Part shown: one piece after another, positions 27,677-35,314 of the stretch | How the letters are laid out: each line of letters opens with the position of its first letter | Numbering within the stretch: the stretch's first letter is position 1 | Assembly (NCBI GenBank): GCA_017454015.1 | Contig: JAFTDW010000035.1 | Coordinates: forward strand, 1-64,000 | Direction of reading: 5' to 3' | Origin: Bacteroidales bacterium | GTDB lineage: Bacteria; Bacteroidota; Bacteroidia; Bacteroidales; P3 | DNA length: 64,000 nucleotides | Translations under genes and position numbers: made by a program | The notes under the pieces: generated by a model | What the model saw: only the letters and a program-made list of their open reading frames with translations | Told to the model about the DNA's origin: nothing | The model's database searches: none

Positions 27677-28123
27677 ATGCAGATAGAATACGACGGACAA
27701 AAAGAAGAGGCGTACAGCCTCACCATCTACAAGACCCACGCCCAAGAGATATTGAGCGGCGGCAAGACTGTAGAGATACGCTCCTACAGCAACAAGAATT
27801 GCGAGATGTTCCTCGACCCCGAAAAGACGGCACTCAACGCCAAAGCCAGGGAAGAGGGAAGACTCTCCGACCTTGTGTGGCCGATGAAGGACATCTTCGC
27901 CATCCACTTCTACGACCGAGGCGGACGCTATGAGCTGAACGTCCTGCTCGACTATTGCGGACTTGCCTGTATGTGCGAAGAGGACATCAAGATGTTAGGC
28001 GACCAATTCGGTTTTCATGACTACGACAACGAGTGGCAGCAGTACGCCAAAATGCCAAAGGACGACCGTCCGTGGTTCTTTTGGTTCCACATTTGCGACA
28101 TCGTGAGCAGCCGTGGACTTTGA
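27677..28123 (+). CDS. ASCH-domain protein
   Basis: 148 residues. The N-terminal half has the ASCH/PUA-like pattern YSLTIYKTHAQEILSGGKTVEIRSYS, where the KTVEIR-type stretch lines the predicted RNA-binding cleft, and DIFAIHFYDRGGRYELNVLLDY forms later strands. ASCH proteins bind or cleave RNA or modified nucleosides and are common in phages and mobile elements. It has its own promoter and leads the gene set containing the PAPS-reductase-like, ParB-like and terminase-like genes. Confidence 0.78.
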   Translation: MQIEYDGQKEEAYSLTIYKTHAQEILSGGKTVEIRSYSNKNCEMFLDPEKTALNAKAREEGRLSDLVWPMKDIFAIHFYDRGGRYELNVLLDYCGLACMCEEDIKMLGDQFGFHDYDNEWQQYAKMPKDDRPWFFWFHICDIVSSRGL

Positions 28124-28194
28124 TTGAAAGTTGAAAATCTTGTCTGATAGTTCACCCGATAGTTTAACCCTCAAAAATCAGAAAGGAGATTGCT

Positions 28195-28332
28195 ATGGCA
28201 CGAGAGTATTATGCCCAGCGGCAGAATCCCGACGGCACTGTCACCCGATACCGTACCGAGGACAGATACTGGCAGGGAAGAGCCTCAAGCATGGGTGCAG
28301 CCAGCCGCCGCCGTCCACGTATACTTGGATAA
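28195..28332 (+). CDS. Small basic protein, 45 aa
   Basis: MAREYYAQRQNPDGTVTRYRTEDRY and a basic Ser/Arg-rich tail. A strong GAAAGGAGA-type ribosome-binding site lies just before the ATG, unusual for this phylum, which supports real translation. No family recognised. It precedes a 260-bp spacer with no other gene. Confidence 0.55.
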   Translation: MAREYYAQRQNPDGTVTRYRTEDRYWQGRASSMGAASRRRPRILG

Positions 28333-28595
28333 TAGCCAATGACGCAGCGAAAGCGGCAATGTGAAAGGCATTGTGGTGTTTCTGTGTAGCACCGCAGCCT
28401 TTCAAACAATGCCACAACGACACTCCACAGACAAGGAAACAAGCACAAAACCGCCACAGAGCCACAGAACCGCCCCACAGAGCCACGAACAGACCCAAAG
28501 ACGATAAACCGACCACCCAAACCAAGAAAACGCCCACAGAGGACAAAAGAAACGCAAAAATCAACAGCAAGGACACCCGACAGACACGACACAAG

Positions 28596-29285
28596 ATGTT
28601 AGAACGAGCAAAAGAGATAATCCGAGACATTGCAGCCGAGACCGACAGTATCATCCTGATGCACTCCCTCTCAGGCAAGGATAGCATCGCCTTGCTCGAC
28701 CTCTGCTCGCCTCATTTCAATCGAATCGTCTGCGTGTATATGTACGTCATTCCCGACCTCGACCACATCAAGCCATACCACGCCTACGCCGCCAACAAGT
28801 ACTCAAACGCCGAATGGATGCAGGTGCCGCACTACGGACTCTACTCCTGGATTAAGTACGGCTACATGGGCATAAAGAAAAACCAGAATCAAAGGCTGTG
28901 GAAACTCGCCGACATCATAGACAAGGTGAGGGAGCGGACTGGCGTGGTATGGGCTTGCCTCGGATTCAAGCAGACCGACAGCCTCAACCGCCTGTTGATG
29001 CTCCGTTCCTACAAGGATGGCAAAGAAAGTATCTGCCATGCCGGAAAGAAGTTCTATCCGCTTTCGACATACACCAACAAGGAGGTGCTGGAGTACATCA
29101 GCCGTAGCAATCTCAAAGCCCCCGAATCCTACGGCGGTGGCGGGCAGAGTTGCGGTTGCGACGTGAGCGACTACAACTACCTCAAATATCTCCAGCAGCA
29201 TTATCCCACAGACCTCGAAAAGATATACACCAAGTTCCCACGAACCCGATTCATCATCGCAGAACATGAGCAAGCAAGACAATAA
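28596..29285 (+). CDS. PAPS-reductase/ATP-pyrophosphatase family protein
   Basis: 229 residues from MLERAKEIIRDIAAETDSI. The PP-loop motif SLSGKDSIALLDLC (about 24-37) binds ATP, and later Cys-rich QSCGCD resembles the redox or metal end of the PAPS-reductase family. Phage members of this family sit next to ParB-like and terminase genes, and some relatives (DndC) work in DNA sulfur modification. Which reaction applies here cannot be told. The frame stays open upstream, but those codons are a low-complexity Pro/Thr/Lys stretch without a good start. It overlaps the ParB-like gene by 20 bp. Confidence 0.85.
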   Translation: MLERAKEIIRDIAAETDSIILMHSLSGKDSIALLDLCSPHFNRIVCVYMYVIPDLDHIKPYHAYAANKYSNAEWMQVPHYGLYSWIKYGYMGIKKNQNQRLWKLADIIDKVRERTGVVWACLGFKQTDSLNRLLMLRSYKDGKESICHAGKKFYPLSTYTNKEVLEYISRSNLKAPESYGGGGQSCGCDVSDYNYLKYLQQHYPTDLEKIYTKFPRTRFIIAEHEQARQ

Positions 29286-30120
29286 CACAGACGGCAACGC
29301 CAGCAAGACCCCCACGACCACCAAGGCGAAGAAACAGCCGAAGGAAATCAAGCAGAGCGTGACGCAGGACATCCACCGCAGCGAGATTGTCCTCAACCCA
29401 TACAACCCCAAGCGGCACACCGACAGGCAGGTCAAGCAGCAGGTGGCAAACATCAAAGCCAACGGCTACCTCGGCGGCATAGTGTGGAACCGCACCACGG
29501 GCAACCTTGTGGACGGACACCGCCGAGTGCAGGCGCTTGACATCATCCACAAGTACGACGGCACACCAGCCACGGACTACACGCTGAAGGTGGAGGTGGT
29601 GGAGTTCGACAAAAAGACAGAACTTGAACAGCTCACCTATATGGCCATCGGCAACAGCAAAGCCGACTACAACCTCGTGGCACAGTATGCCGACCAAATA
29701 GACGCAAAAGCTGTTGGACTGTCGGACGAGGACTACGCACAACTGCAATCCCTCATAGTGTCGGCCTCCGACATTGCTCCCATCCAGGACTACGGGGCAG
29801 ACTTCCTCACCGCACCCCAGCAGCCGACAGAGCAGCCCACGCAACAGCCTCTGCACTCCCTTGACGGCAGCGAGAGAACATTTGACGAGATAGCCGAGCA
29901 GAGGGCAACACAGCCGCACGCCAGCAAGGAAGAGATACAATCCAAGAAAAGGCTCAACACCGAGACATCCGACAACCGCAACGCAGAGGGTGCGGCTTAC
30001 ATCATGCTCCAGTTCAACGACCCCGACCGCCTGGCGGATTTCTGTGACGCAACAGGCTACAGGCTCACCTCATCAATGATAATCGACGGAGAAGAGTTTA
30101 TGCAGAAACTTGGACTATAA
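29266..30120 (+). CDS. ParB-like nuclease/partition domain protein
   Basis: 284 residues. After a Lys/Thr-rich leader, residues about 35-115 carry the ParB N-terminal domain: NPYNPKRHTDRQVKQQVANIKANGYLGGIVWN followed by GNLVDGHRRVQALD, the GHRR box that binds CTP in this family. No central HTH is visible and the C terminus is Gln/Thr/Pro-rich. Phage proteins of this kind are usually found just before the small terminase gene, as here, and probably act on phage DNA rather than in plasmid partition. Confidence 0.86.
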   Translation: MSKQDNNTDGNASKTPTTTKAKKQPKEIKQSVTQDIHRSEIVLNPYNPKRHTDRQVKQQVANIKANGYLGGIVWNRTTGNLVDGHRRVQALDIIHKYDGTPATDYTLKVEVVEFDKKTELEQLTYMAIGNSKADYNLVAQYADQIDAKAVGLSDEDYAQLQSLIVSASDIAPIQDYGADFLTAPQQPTEQPTQQPLHSLDGSERTFDEIAEQRATQPHASKEEIQSKKRLNTETSDNRNAEGAAYIMLQFNDPDRLADFCDATGYRLTSSMIIDGEEFMQKLGL

Positions 30121-30144
30121 CACCATACCAACACCCCCAAAGAT

Positions 30145-30582
30145 ATGCCAAGCAGACCATACAAAAAGCCATCTCTCAAACGCTTCATGGAAACCCTCAA
30201 AAAGACGGGCGGACACCTCACCAATACCGCTGCAATCCTCGGCGTAGACCGCTCCACGCTGTGGGAGTGGGCAAAGAACGACCCCGAATTTGAGAACGCC
30301 GTCCGTGCCAGCCGAAAGAAGATGCTCGACGATGCTGTCATGACCGCCAACATCGTGGCACTCGGCATACCTATCAAAGACCCGCAGGGACGTGTCGTGG
30401 GCTGGGAGCAACCTCCCGACTCCTCGATGCTGCGGTATCTGATGTCCACCCTCGGCAAGGACGAGGACTTCGGCGAGGAGGTGACTCTCCACCACACCAC
30501 CGACGAGGGCGTGGACATAGCACGCTGGATTGACAAAGAGATTGAGGAGAAACAGCGCAACGCCCGAATGAACGAGAAATGA
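30145..30582 (+). CDS. Small-terminase-like HTH protein
   Basis: 145 residues with MPSRPYKKPSLKRFMETLKKTGGHLTNTAAILGVDRSTLWEWAKNDPEFENAVRASRKK, the N-terminal DNA-recognition HTH seen in phage small terminase subunits, and an oligomerising C-terminal part (SMLRYLMSTLGKDEDFGEE...DIEKEIEEK-like). TerS selects DNA for packaging. No large terminase follows; a terminator comes next. In phage satellites a TerS alone redirects the helper's packaging, which makes this the most informative gene of the element. Confidence 0.78.
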   Translation: MPSRPYKKPSLKRFMETLKKTGGHLTNTAAILGVDRSTLWEWAKNDPEFENAVRASRKKMLDDAVMTANIVALGIPIKDPQGRVVGWEQPPDSSMLRYLMSTLGKDEDFGEEVTLHHTTDEGVDIARWIDKEIEEKQRNARMNEK

Positions 30583-30621
30583 TTGCTTCGGTTGCATAGG
30601 CTGGCGACTTGCACCGCCAGC

Positions 30622-30695
30622 AGCCCCGCACGGCTCACGCTCCTTTCCTGTGAAAAACAAGTTTTCAAATGCCGTGTCGGGGCTTTCTTTTTATT
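30622..30695 (+). terminator. Terminator after the small-terminase-like gene
   Basis: AGCCCCGCACGGC (30622-30634) pairs with GCCGTGTCGGGGCT (30671-30684) across a 36-base loop, followed by a T-rich tract. An additional short hairpin (CTGGCG/CGCCAG) precedes it. Confidence 0.75.
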
Positions 30696-30721
30696 TTCCT
30701 CAAAAAAAAACATTAAAAAAG

Positions 30722-30752
30722 TTTCCTAAATAGGAAATATTTTGTATCTTTG
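30722..30752 (+). promoter_or_regulatory. Promoter and palindromic operator of the HigBA-type operon
   Basis: A 16-bp perfect palindrome TTTCCTAAATAGGAAA sits at the -33 position (30722-30737) and TATCTTTG at 30745-30752 is the -7 box. Binding of the antitoxin HTH there would block the promoter, the normal autoregulation of type II toxin-antitoxin operons. Confidence 0.75.
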
Positions 30753-30774
30753 CAACATCAAACACTAATAAAAG

Positions 30775-31101
30775 ATGAACCCAAAAGTAATATATCTTAA
30801 AGACGCACAAGACTTTATCGGCTCTTTACCCGACAAGGTAAGACGCAAGATATTCTTCAATGCCGACTTGGTGTGTGGCGGTGTGAAAGACACCCGTCTT
30901 TTCAAGAAACTTGAAGGGTCAGATATATGGGAACTTCGCACGGAATACAGCGGCAACGAGTACAGGCTGTTCTCGTTTTGGGACACACGAACCGAAACGT
31001 TGATTGTGGCCACCCACGGGATAGAGAAAAAGACCCAAAAGACACCACGGAAAGAGATTGCAAAAGCAGAACAAATCAGAATCCAGTACTTCAAAAAATA
31101 A
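30775..31101 (+). CDS. HigB/RelE-type toxin (Gp49-like)
   Basis: 108 residues. The pattern AQDFIGSLPDKVRRKIFFNADLV, then FKKLEGSDIWELRTEYSGNEYRLFSFWD and VATHGIEKKTQKTPRKEIAKAEQIRIQYF is that of the phage-derived Gp49/HigB branch of RelE toxins, which cut mRNA on the ribosome. The conserved Lys-Thr-x-Lys-x-Pro near the C terminus is present. Gene order toxin-then-antitoxin matches higBA. It probably stabilises the element in the host. Confidence 0.88.
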   Translation: MNPKVIYLKDAQDFIGSLPDKVRRKIFFNADLVCGGVKDTRLFKKLEGSDIWELRTEYSGNEYRLFSFWDTRTETLIVATHGIEKKTQKTPRKEIAKAEQIRIQYFKK

Positions 31102-31106
31102 CAGAT

Positions 31107-31427
31107 ATGGAAGCAATGACACAAGAGCAGATGCTCGACAAATATGTTGGAAAGAAAGGCACTCCCGAAAGAGAAGAGTATGATGCGGAAGTCCGCAAGG
31201 CTCTCGATGACTACCGCATCGGCGAGGCCATAAAAGCGGAGCGAAAAAAACAGGGCTTGACCCAAGAGCAGCTCGGTGAGCGTATGGGCGTACAGAAAGC
31301 CCAGGTGTCGAAGATTGAGAACGGCAAAAGCCCCGCCTACTCCTCAATCCTCCGTGCGTTCAAGGCTCTCGGTGCAAAGACCGCCAGCATTGACCTCGGC
31401 GAAATGGGCAGGGTGGCTCTTTGGTAA
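31107..31427 (+). CDS. HigA-type XRE antitoxin
   Basis: 106 residues from MEAMTQEQMLDKYVG, 5 bp after the toxin gene. Residues about 36-95 form an XRE helix-turn-helix: GEAIKAERKKQGLTQEQLGERMGVQKAQVSKIENGKSPAYSSILRAFKALG. It should neutralise the toxin and bind the palindrome at 30722-30737. The longer frame upstream overlaps the toxin gene and is not used. Confidence 0.9.
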   Translation: MEAMTQEQMLDKYVGKKGTPEREEYDAEVRKALDDYRIGEAIKAERKKQGLTQEQLGERMGVQKAQVSKIENGKSPAYSSILRAFKALGAKTASIDLGEMGRVALW

Positions 31428-31439
31428 ACGGCTGCTATC

Positions 31440-31643
31440 ATGGACGGCAAAGACCCCATATCCACTCCCGACAAGATGTCCGAACTGATGGGCGGCAGCT
31501 CCACAGACGAAGCCACCATTGGCAAGCTGCTGGCAGAGTTTGGCATGAGACACGCCGCCGACATAGTGTCCGGCAACACGACAGCTGCAAAAGAAGAGTT
31601 TGAGCAGATACAGAAACTCTTCCCCTCAACCAATACACAGTAG
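31440..31643 (+). CDS. Small hypothetical protein, 67 aa
   Basis: Acidic, helical (DKMSELMGGSSTDEATIGKLLAEFGMRHAADIV). It starts 12 bp after the antitoxin gene and may be part of the same transcript. No family recognised. Confidence 0.5.
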   Translation: MDGKDPISTPDKMSELMGGSSTDEATIGKLLAEFGMRHAADIVSGNTTAAKEEFEQIQKLFPSTNTQ

Positions 31644-31869
31644 AACACGGCAAACCATACCGCCAAGTCATACCCAAACCAGCCTGGTATATCACAGCCC
31701 ATTCCCTCATCGGAGCGGGCTTTTCTTATGCCCATTCGTAGGAGTTTCGGAAATTCGTAATTTCTACGAACTCCTTTCGTAGTTTCTGCAAACCCGATTC
31801 CAGCATAGGAGGACAGTCGCCCTGCGATGACTCGGCGATGGTTCGGTGTGGGTTCTTTCTCCCCTCTGC

Positions 31870-32067
31870 TTACTGTGCCCTCTTGTCGTTTGACTTCTGT
31901 ATCGACTCCAGACAGGCTTTCTGTGCCGACACAACGCCCTGAATGTTTTCGTCCGTTACGAAGCCGGAGTTTGCAAGGCTCTCGGCAAGACCGCGCAGGA
32001 ATGCCTCGTCGAACCCAAGGGTGGAGTACTCCTCCCACAGCCGTTCAAACAGCCTTTGCTTCATCAC
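31870..32067 (-). CDS. Small hypothetical protein in the repressor operon, 65 aa
   Basis: Starts MMKQRLFERLWEEYSTLGFDEAF and is mainly helical. Its ATGA start overlaps the stop of the XRE repressor gene by 4 bp, so it is translationally coupled to it. No family recognised. The upstream spacer 31644-31869 contains nothing I can name. Confidence 0.6.
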   Translation of the reverse strand: MMKQRLFERLWEEYSTLGFDEAFLRGLAESLANSGFVTDENIQGVVSAQKACLESIQKSNDKRAQ

Positions 32068-32366
32068 AGTGCCTTGATGTAGAGTTCTATCTCCTCTCCA
32101 CAGTGGGGGCAGCGCAGCACCTTGGCGTTCTCCTCCGCTGGACGATTGCCACCTGTCAGCAATTCAAATTCCTCGGGCGATGCAAGAAGTTGGGACACGG
32201 AAACCCCCAAGGCATCAGCAATATTTGACAGCGTAGAGAGTTGGGGATTATTCTTCCCCAATGTCATACTTAAAGAATTGTCAGTCACTCCAATTTTCTC
32301 TGCCAGTTGTCTCTGTGTCACGCCGTGTAACTTGCACAGTCTTTTAACATTATTCTTTATATCCAT
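32064..32366 (-). CDS. XRE-family repressor with C-terminal zinc-ribbon-like end
   Basis: 100 residues. The HTH LCKLHGVTQRQLAEKIGVTDNSLSMTLGKNNPQLSTLSNIADALGVSVSQLL (about 11-62) is a Cro/CI-type domain. The tail ends RCPHCGEEIEL, a single CxxC that could bind zinc as a dimer. It is the only leftward-reading operon of the element and faces a rightward promoter at 32573-32580, the arrangement of a phage lysogeny switch. A 13-bp palindrome (CATACA-a-TGTATG, 32364-32376) overlaps its own start codon. Confidence 0.85.
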   Translation of the reverse strand: MDIKNNVKRLCKLHGVTQRQLAEKIGVTDNSLSMTLGKNNPQLSTLSNIADALGVSVSQLLASPEEFELLTGGNRPAEENAKVLRCPHCGEEIELYIKAL

Positions 32367-32580
32367 ACAATGTATGATTTAATTTTCTGCTGCAAAAATA
32401 CAAAATAAAATTGAAACATCAGTAAAAATATAGAGAAAAATATAAATCATACTGTTAAAAATCAATTTTTATTTAATTTGCAAACATCTAATTTTCAACT
32501 ATAATTTACAACTGCAAAAGTTAAAAATCAATATTAGATGAAAATATATTTCATCATATTAAATAATAGTTGTATCTTTG
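32364..32580. promoter_or_regulatory. Divergent control region between repressor and rightward operon
   Basis: Minus-strand TATTTTTG (plus 32393-32400) would serve the repressor and plus-strand TATCTTTG (32573-32580) the rightward operon. Candidate operators are the palindrome at 32364-32376 and ATGAAA-ATATA-TTTCAT at 32538-32554, which covers the -33 area of the rightward promoter. The sequence between is very AT-rich. Confidence 0.6.
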
Positions 32581-32632
32581 CATCGAAATTCAAAAACAAA
32601 ATAGAATATTCAACAATATAAATACAACAAAG

Positions 32633-32956
32633 ATGAAAACGCAGGATTTATCAAACATTATGCAGACCGCCTGGCAGTTTGTGAAACGCAACGGGATGAC
32701 CCTCTCTGACGCTCTCAAGACAGCGTGGCGCAACTTCAAGCTTCGTGTGGCAATGAAGAGCCACATTGTTAAATTCTACTTTCAGAAAGTGGACGGCAGT
32801 ATCAGAGAGGCATACGGCACACTTTCCGTGGCGTTGATACCGCCCACCAGCGACGGCAACCCACGGCAGAAAAACGACACCGTGCAGACCTACTACGACA
32901 GCGAGCGGCAGGGCTGGCGGTGCTTCAAGAAAGCAAACTTAATCAGCATTGTTTAA
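32633..32956 (+). CDS. SH3 beta-barrel fold protein (DUF2693 type)
   Basis: 107 residues from MKTQDLSNIMQTAWQFVKRNGMTLSDALKTAWRNFKLRVAM, then VKFYFQKVDGSIREAYGTL. This N-terminal helix pair plus small beta barrel is a recurrent Bacteroidota mobile-element protein annotated as SH3-barrel/DUF2693. Its role is unknown. First gene of the rightward operon, 53 bp after the TATCTTTG box. Confidence 0.78.
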   Translation: MKTQDLSNIMQTAWQFVKRNGMTLSDALKTAWRNFKLRVAMKSHIVKFYFQKVDGSIREAYGTLSVALIPPTSDGNPRQKNDTVQTYYDSERQGWRCFKKANLISIV

Positions 32957-32975
32957 CCCATAAAAACCAAAAAAG

Positions 32976-33299
32976 ATGAGCAACAAAACCAACACCACAG
33001 CGGCACAGCAGACCGCAACGGCAACCACCAATCTGTCGAACCGCACCAAGGCGGCGATTGAACTCTATCGTAGAGCCTACCTGCTCTTTGGCGACATACT
33101 CGAATTCAACGCCATATTCCAAAAAGAGGACAAAGCGGGCAAGATGGAATCCTATTTCCACGACCTCGAAGATGTGGGCAACGACCTCGTCAAAGACCTG
33201 CAAGACACGATAGGAATTTCAGTCGTATGCGACCAAGAGGCAGAACTTGAAGACGTCCCCTCAACCCTGCTCTACGGCATCACCAAAAATGAACAATAA
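32976..33299 (+). CDS. Hypothetical protein, 107 aa
   Basis: Thr/Ala-rich start, then a helical region (TKAAIELYRRAYLLFGDILEFNAIFQKEDKAGKMESYFHDLEDVGNDLVKDLQDTIGI). No family recognised. It is the second gene of the rightward operon, 19 bp after the SH3-barrel gene and 21 bp before the amidoligase gene. Confidence 0.65.
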   Translation: MSNKTNTTAAQQTATATTNLSNRTKAAIELYRRAYLLFGDILEFNAIFQKEDKAGKMESYFHDLEDVGNDLVKDLQDTIGISVVCDQEAELEDVPSTLLYGITKNEQ

Positions 33300-33320
33300 C
33301 CCCCAAGCACCCCCAGCAAG

Positions 33321-34247
33321 ATGAAAACGGCAAGAGAACAGGCGCAAGCCATAATGAAAGAGAAATCCACGAAAGCCGAGAAGAGGGAAAAACTTCTCAA
33401 AATCGGGCTTACCGAGACCGACATTCAGAACCTATTCTTCACCGAGCGGATGGTGGCACGGCAGGAACTGAAAGCGGCGGCAGCGGACAGGGCAAGACAG
33501 CAGCTCCTCGCCTCGTACACATTCGGCGTGGAAATTGAGTGCTGCAACGCACGACCCAACATAATCGGCATCATCGCCAGCCGTCACGGGCTGGACTTTC
33601 GCCACGAGGCGTACAACCACAACGACAACCGCAGCCACTACAAACTCGTTCCCGACAGCTCAATCCACGGCAACGACCCAATCGAATGTGTCAGTCCCAT
33701 ACTCAAAAACGGCAAGCAGGGTTTCGACAGTCTCAAGGCGTGTTGCAGCACCCTCACCGAGGCAGGTGCAAGGGTGAACCGCTCCACAGGACTGCACGTC
33801 CACATCGGCGGCAACATCAGCGAAAGGCAGTATTGCAACGTATTCGCCAACTACTACCACCTTGAAGCAGTCGTCGATTCATTCATGGCACCCAGCAGAC
33901 GAAGCGGCAACCACTACTGCAAGCCCCTGCACGGCAACATCAGCGAGAGCGAACTGACCGCAGCCACAACAGCCCGTGACATCTGCAACGTGTTCGGCGG
34001 CGACCGCTACTACAAAATCAACGCCACCGCCTGGTCACGCCACCACACAATCGAGTTTCGCCAGCACCAAGGCAGCACCAACTACGACAAAATAGCGGCG
34101 TGGGCTCGTTTCTGCATCAAACTCGTTCATTGGTCTGCCGAGAACCGTCTGACCGCCCCTGTTGCGTCAATCAACGAAATCGAGTTTCTGACCGCCGAGG
34201 AAAAGGCTTACTTCAGCAGCCGTTCCCAAGCCCTTGCAGCCCTCTAA
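33321..34247 (+). CDS. Amidoligase-family protein
   Basis: 308 residues. The core starts at ASYTFGVEIECCN (about 70), the glutamine-synthetase-like amidoligase entry motif (GxEIE) in which the Glu residues bind metal and ATP. Then follow HYKLVPDSSI, IECVSPIL, GLHVHIGG (the HxH metal site) and TIEFRQHQGS. Such enzymes join an amine to a carboxylate in peptide or cell-wall modification. The class II glutamine amidotransferase gene encoded 209 bp downstream could supply ammonia, as proposed for amidoligase operons in phages. Confidence 0.85.
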   Translation: MKTAREQAQAIMKEKSTKAEKREKLLKIGLTETDIQNLFFTERMVARQELKAAAADRARQQLLASYTFGVEIECCNARPNIIGIIASRHGLDFRHEAYNHNDNRSHYKLVPDSSIHGNDPIECVSPILKNGKQGFDSLKACCSTLTEAGARVNRSTGLHVHIGGNISERQYCNVFANYYHLEAVVDSFMAPSRRSGNHYCKPLHGNISESELTAATTARDICNVFGGDRYYKINATAWSRHHTIEFRQHQGSTNYDKIAAWARFCIKLVHWSAENRLTAPVASINEIEFLTAEEKAYFSSRSQALAAL

Positions 34248-34344
34248 TCGGGGCTGCATCGGCACAGCACGGACACCAACCCACAACCAACAGAGAAGAG
34301 CCAAAAGAACCGCAAAAACCACCCCAAGAAAAAGACGCACCACA

Positions 34345-34431
34345 ATGGAAAAAGCAATCGAGATTATCAATGCAGACTTGACCGACTGCACGACCCTTGA
34401 AGAAATCATCCGAGCCATCATCGGACAATAA
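34345..34431 (+). CDS. Very small ORF, 28 aa
   Basis: MEKAIEIINADLTDCTTLEEII, a compact acidic helix between the amidoligase and amidotransferase genes. Spacing and codon use fit a phage-type small gene. There is no other support. Confidence 0.35.
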   Translation: MEKAIEIINADLTDCTTLEEIIRAIIGQ

Positions 34432-34455
34432 CACCAACCCCCAAAAAACATAGAC

Positions 34456-34986
34456 ATGTGCTGCATACTTTACGTTCCATCGGGCATTAAGATTCCCCCG
34501 ACAAACACACTCAAAGCCATTCACAGAGCCAACCCTCACGGCATAGGATTTGCAGACGCAGAGGGGAACCACGGCAAAACGCTCGACCTCTCCTGCTTCC
34601 TGCAAGCCATCAAAAAGCGACACAAGGACGCTGCGTGTATAATACATTTTCGCCTTGCCACACATGGCTCTATCAGTGAAAAGAACTGCCACCCTTTCCA
34701 CGACCCAGCCACGGGCATTTGGTTCGCCCACAATGGCGTTCTGCCCATCCCCTCCCACGACGATATGACGGACAGCGAGATATTCTTCAGAGAGGGCTTT
34801 CTCAACGCCCTTGACAACAGCCGGCTCAGTTTCAACGACCCCGAACTATGGCGGTACGTTGAACAGGTGCGTGGCTCGTCACGGTTCATCTTTATGCGAG
34901 GCGACACCGTGGTGAAACTCGGCCAATGGCACACCAGAAACGGCGTGTTCTACTCAAACCTCAATTGGCTCTATCTCTCATATTGA
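34456..34986 (+). CDS. Class II glutamine amidotransferase-like protein
   Basis: 176 residues. Starts MCCILYVPSGI; Cys2 would be the N-terminal nucleophile after Met removal, as in Ntn amidotransferases. Later ANPHGIGFAD, then IIHFRLATHGSISEKNCHPF and WFAHNGVL match the glutamine-binding pattern (R-A-T/S-x-G and N-G). It releases ammonia from glutamine. Placed with the amidoligase gene, it probably forms a two-part amide-forming system carried by the element. Last gene before a terminator and attR. Confidence 0.82.
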   Translation: MCCILYVPSGIKIPPTNTLKAIHRANPHGIGFADAEGNHGKTLDLSCFLQAIKKRHKDAACIIHFRLATHGSISEKNCHPFHDPATGIWFAHNGVLPIPSHDDMTDSEIFFREGFLNALDNSRLSFNDPELWRYVEQVRGSSRFIFMRGDTVVKLGQWHTRNGVFYSNLNWLYLSY

Positions 34987-35015
34987 CCTGCATCCTTACC
35001 TTTTCATCATTGTTG

Positions 35016-35056
35016 AAAGCCCGCCCTCATCATTGCAGGACGGGCTTTGTTTTTTG
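35016..35056 (+). terminator. Terminator after the amidotransferase gene
   Basis: AAAGCCCGCCCT pairs with AGGACGGGCTTT (one mismatch) and is followed by a T-rich run. It ends the rightward operon of the element. Confidence 0.85.
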
Positions 35057-35185
35057 ACTGACCGACTAATCAAACATCGCATACACAGCACCGAGAATTA
35101 GACACTTTGAACGCTGGTTTTTTCCGGCACTCCTACCCAAAGCAGACAATACATTTAGAATTCTATCGGTATTAGAAATAATTCG

Positions 35186-35251
35186 TATCTTTGCACTCGG
35201 AAACGCACGGAGGAGGGCGTCGTGCCACCCTCGAAACTGAGGTTCTTTTTT
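35186..35251 (+). ncRNA. Candidate short transcript beside attR
   Basis: TATCTTTG at 35186-35193 is a promoter-like -7 box. About 20 bp further on come GAGGG/CCCTC and CCTC/GAGG hairpins followed by TTCTTTTTT. The predicted RNA would be about 50 nt with no coding potential. No TTG is found at -33, so support is modest. Confidence 0.35.
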
Positions 35252-35255
35252 CAAA

Positions 35256-35275
35256 ATGTTTTCCGTATGTTTTCC
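35256..35275. promoter_or_regulatory. Possible integrase arm-binding sites, right end
   Basis: ATGTTTTCC at 35256-35264 and 35267-35275, again 11 bp apart, matching the pair near attL. Confidence 0.45.
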
Positions 35276-35314
35276 AAATTGTTTTTAAATTATTGATAAT
35301 CAAAATATGTTCTG

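Noticed and set aside
35066-35254. 62-codon minus-strand frame near attR
   Set aside because: Overlaps a promoter-like box and hairpins on the other strand; no family features.
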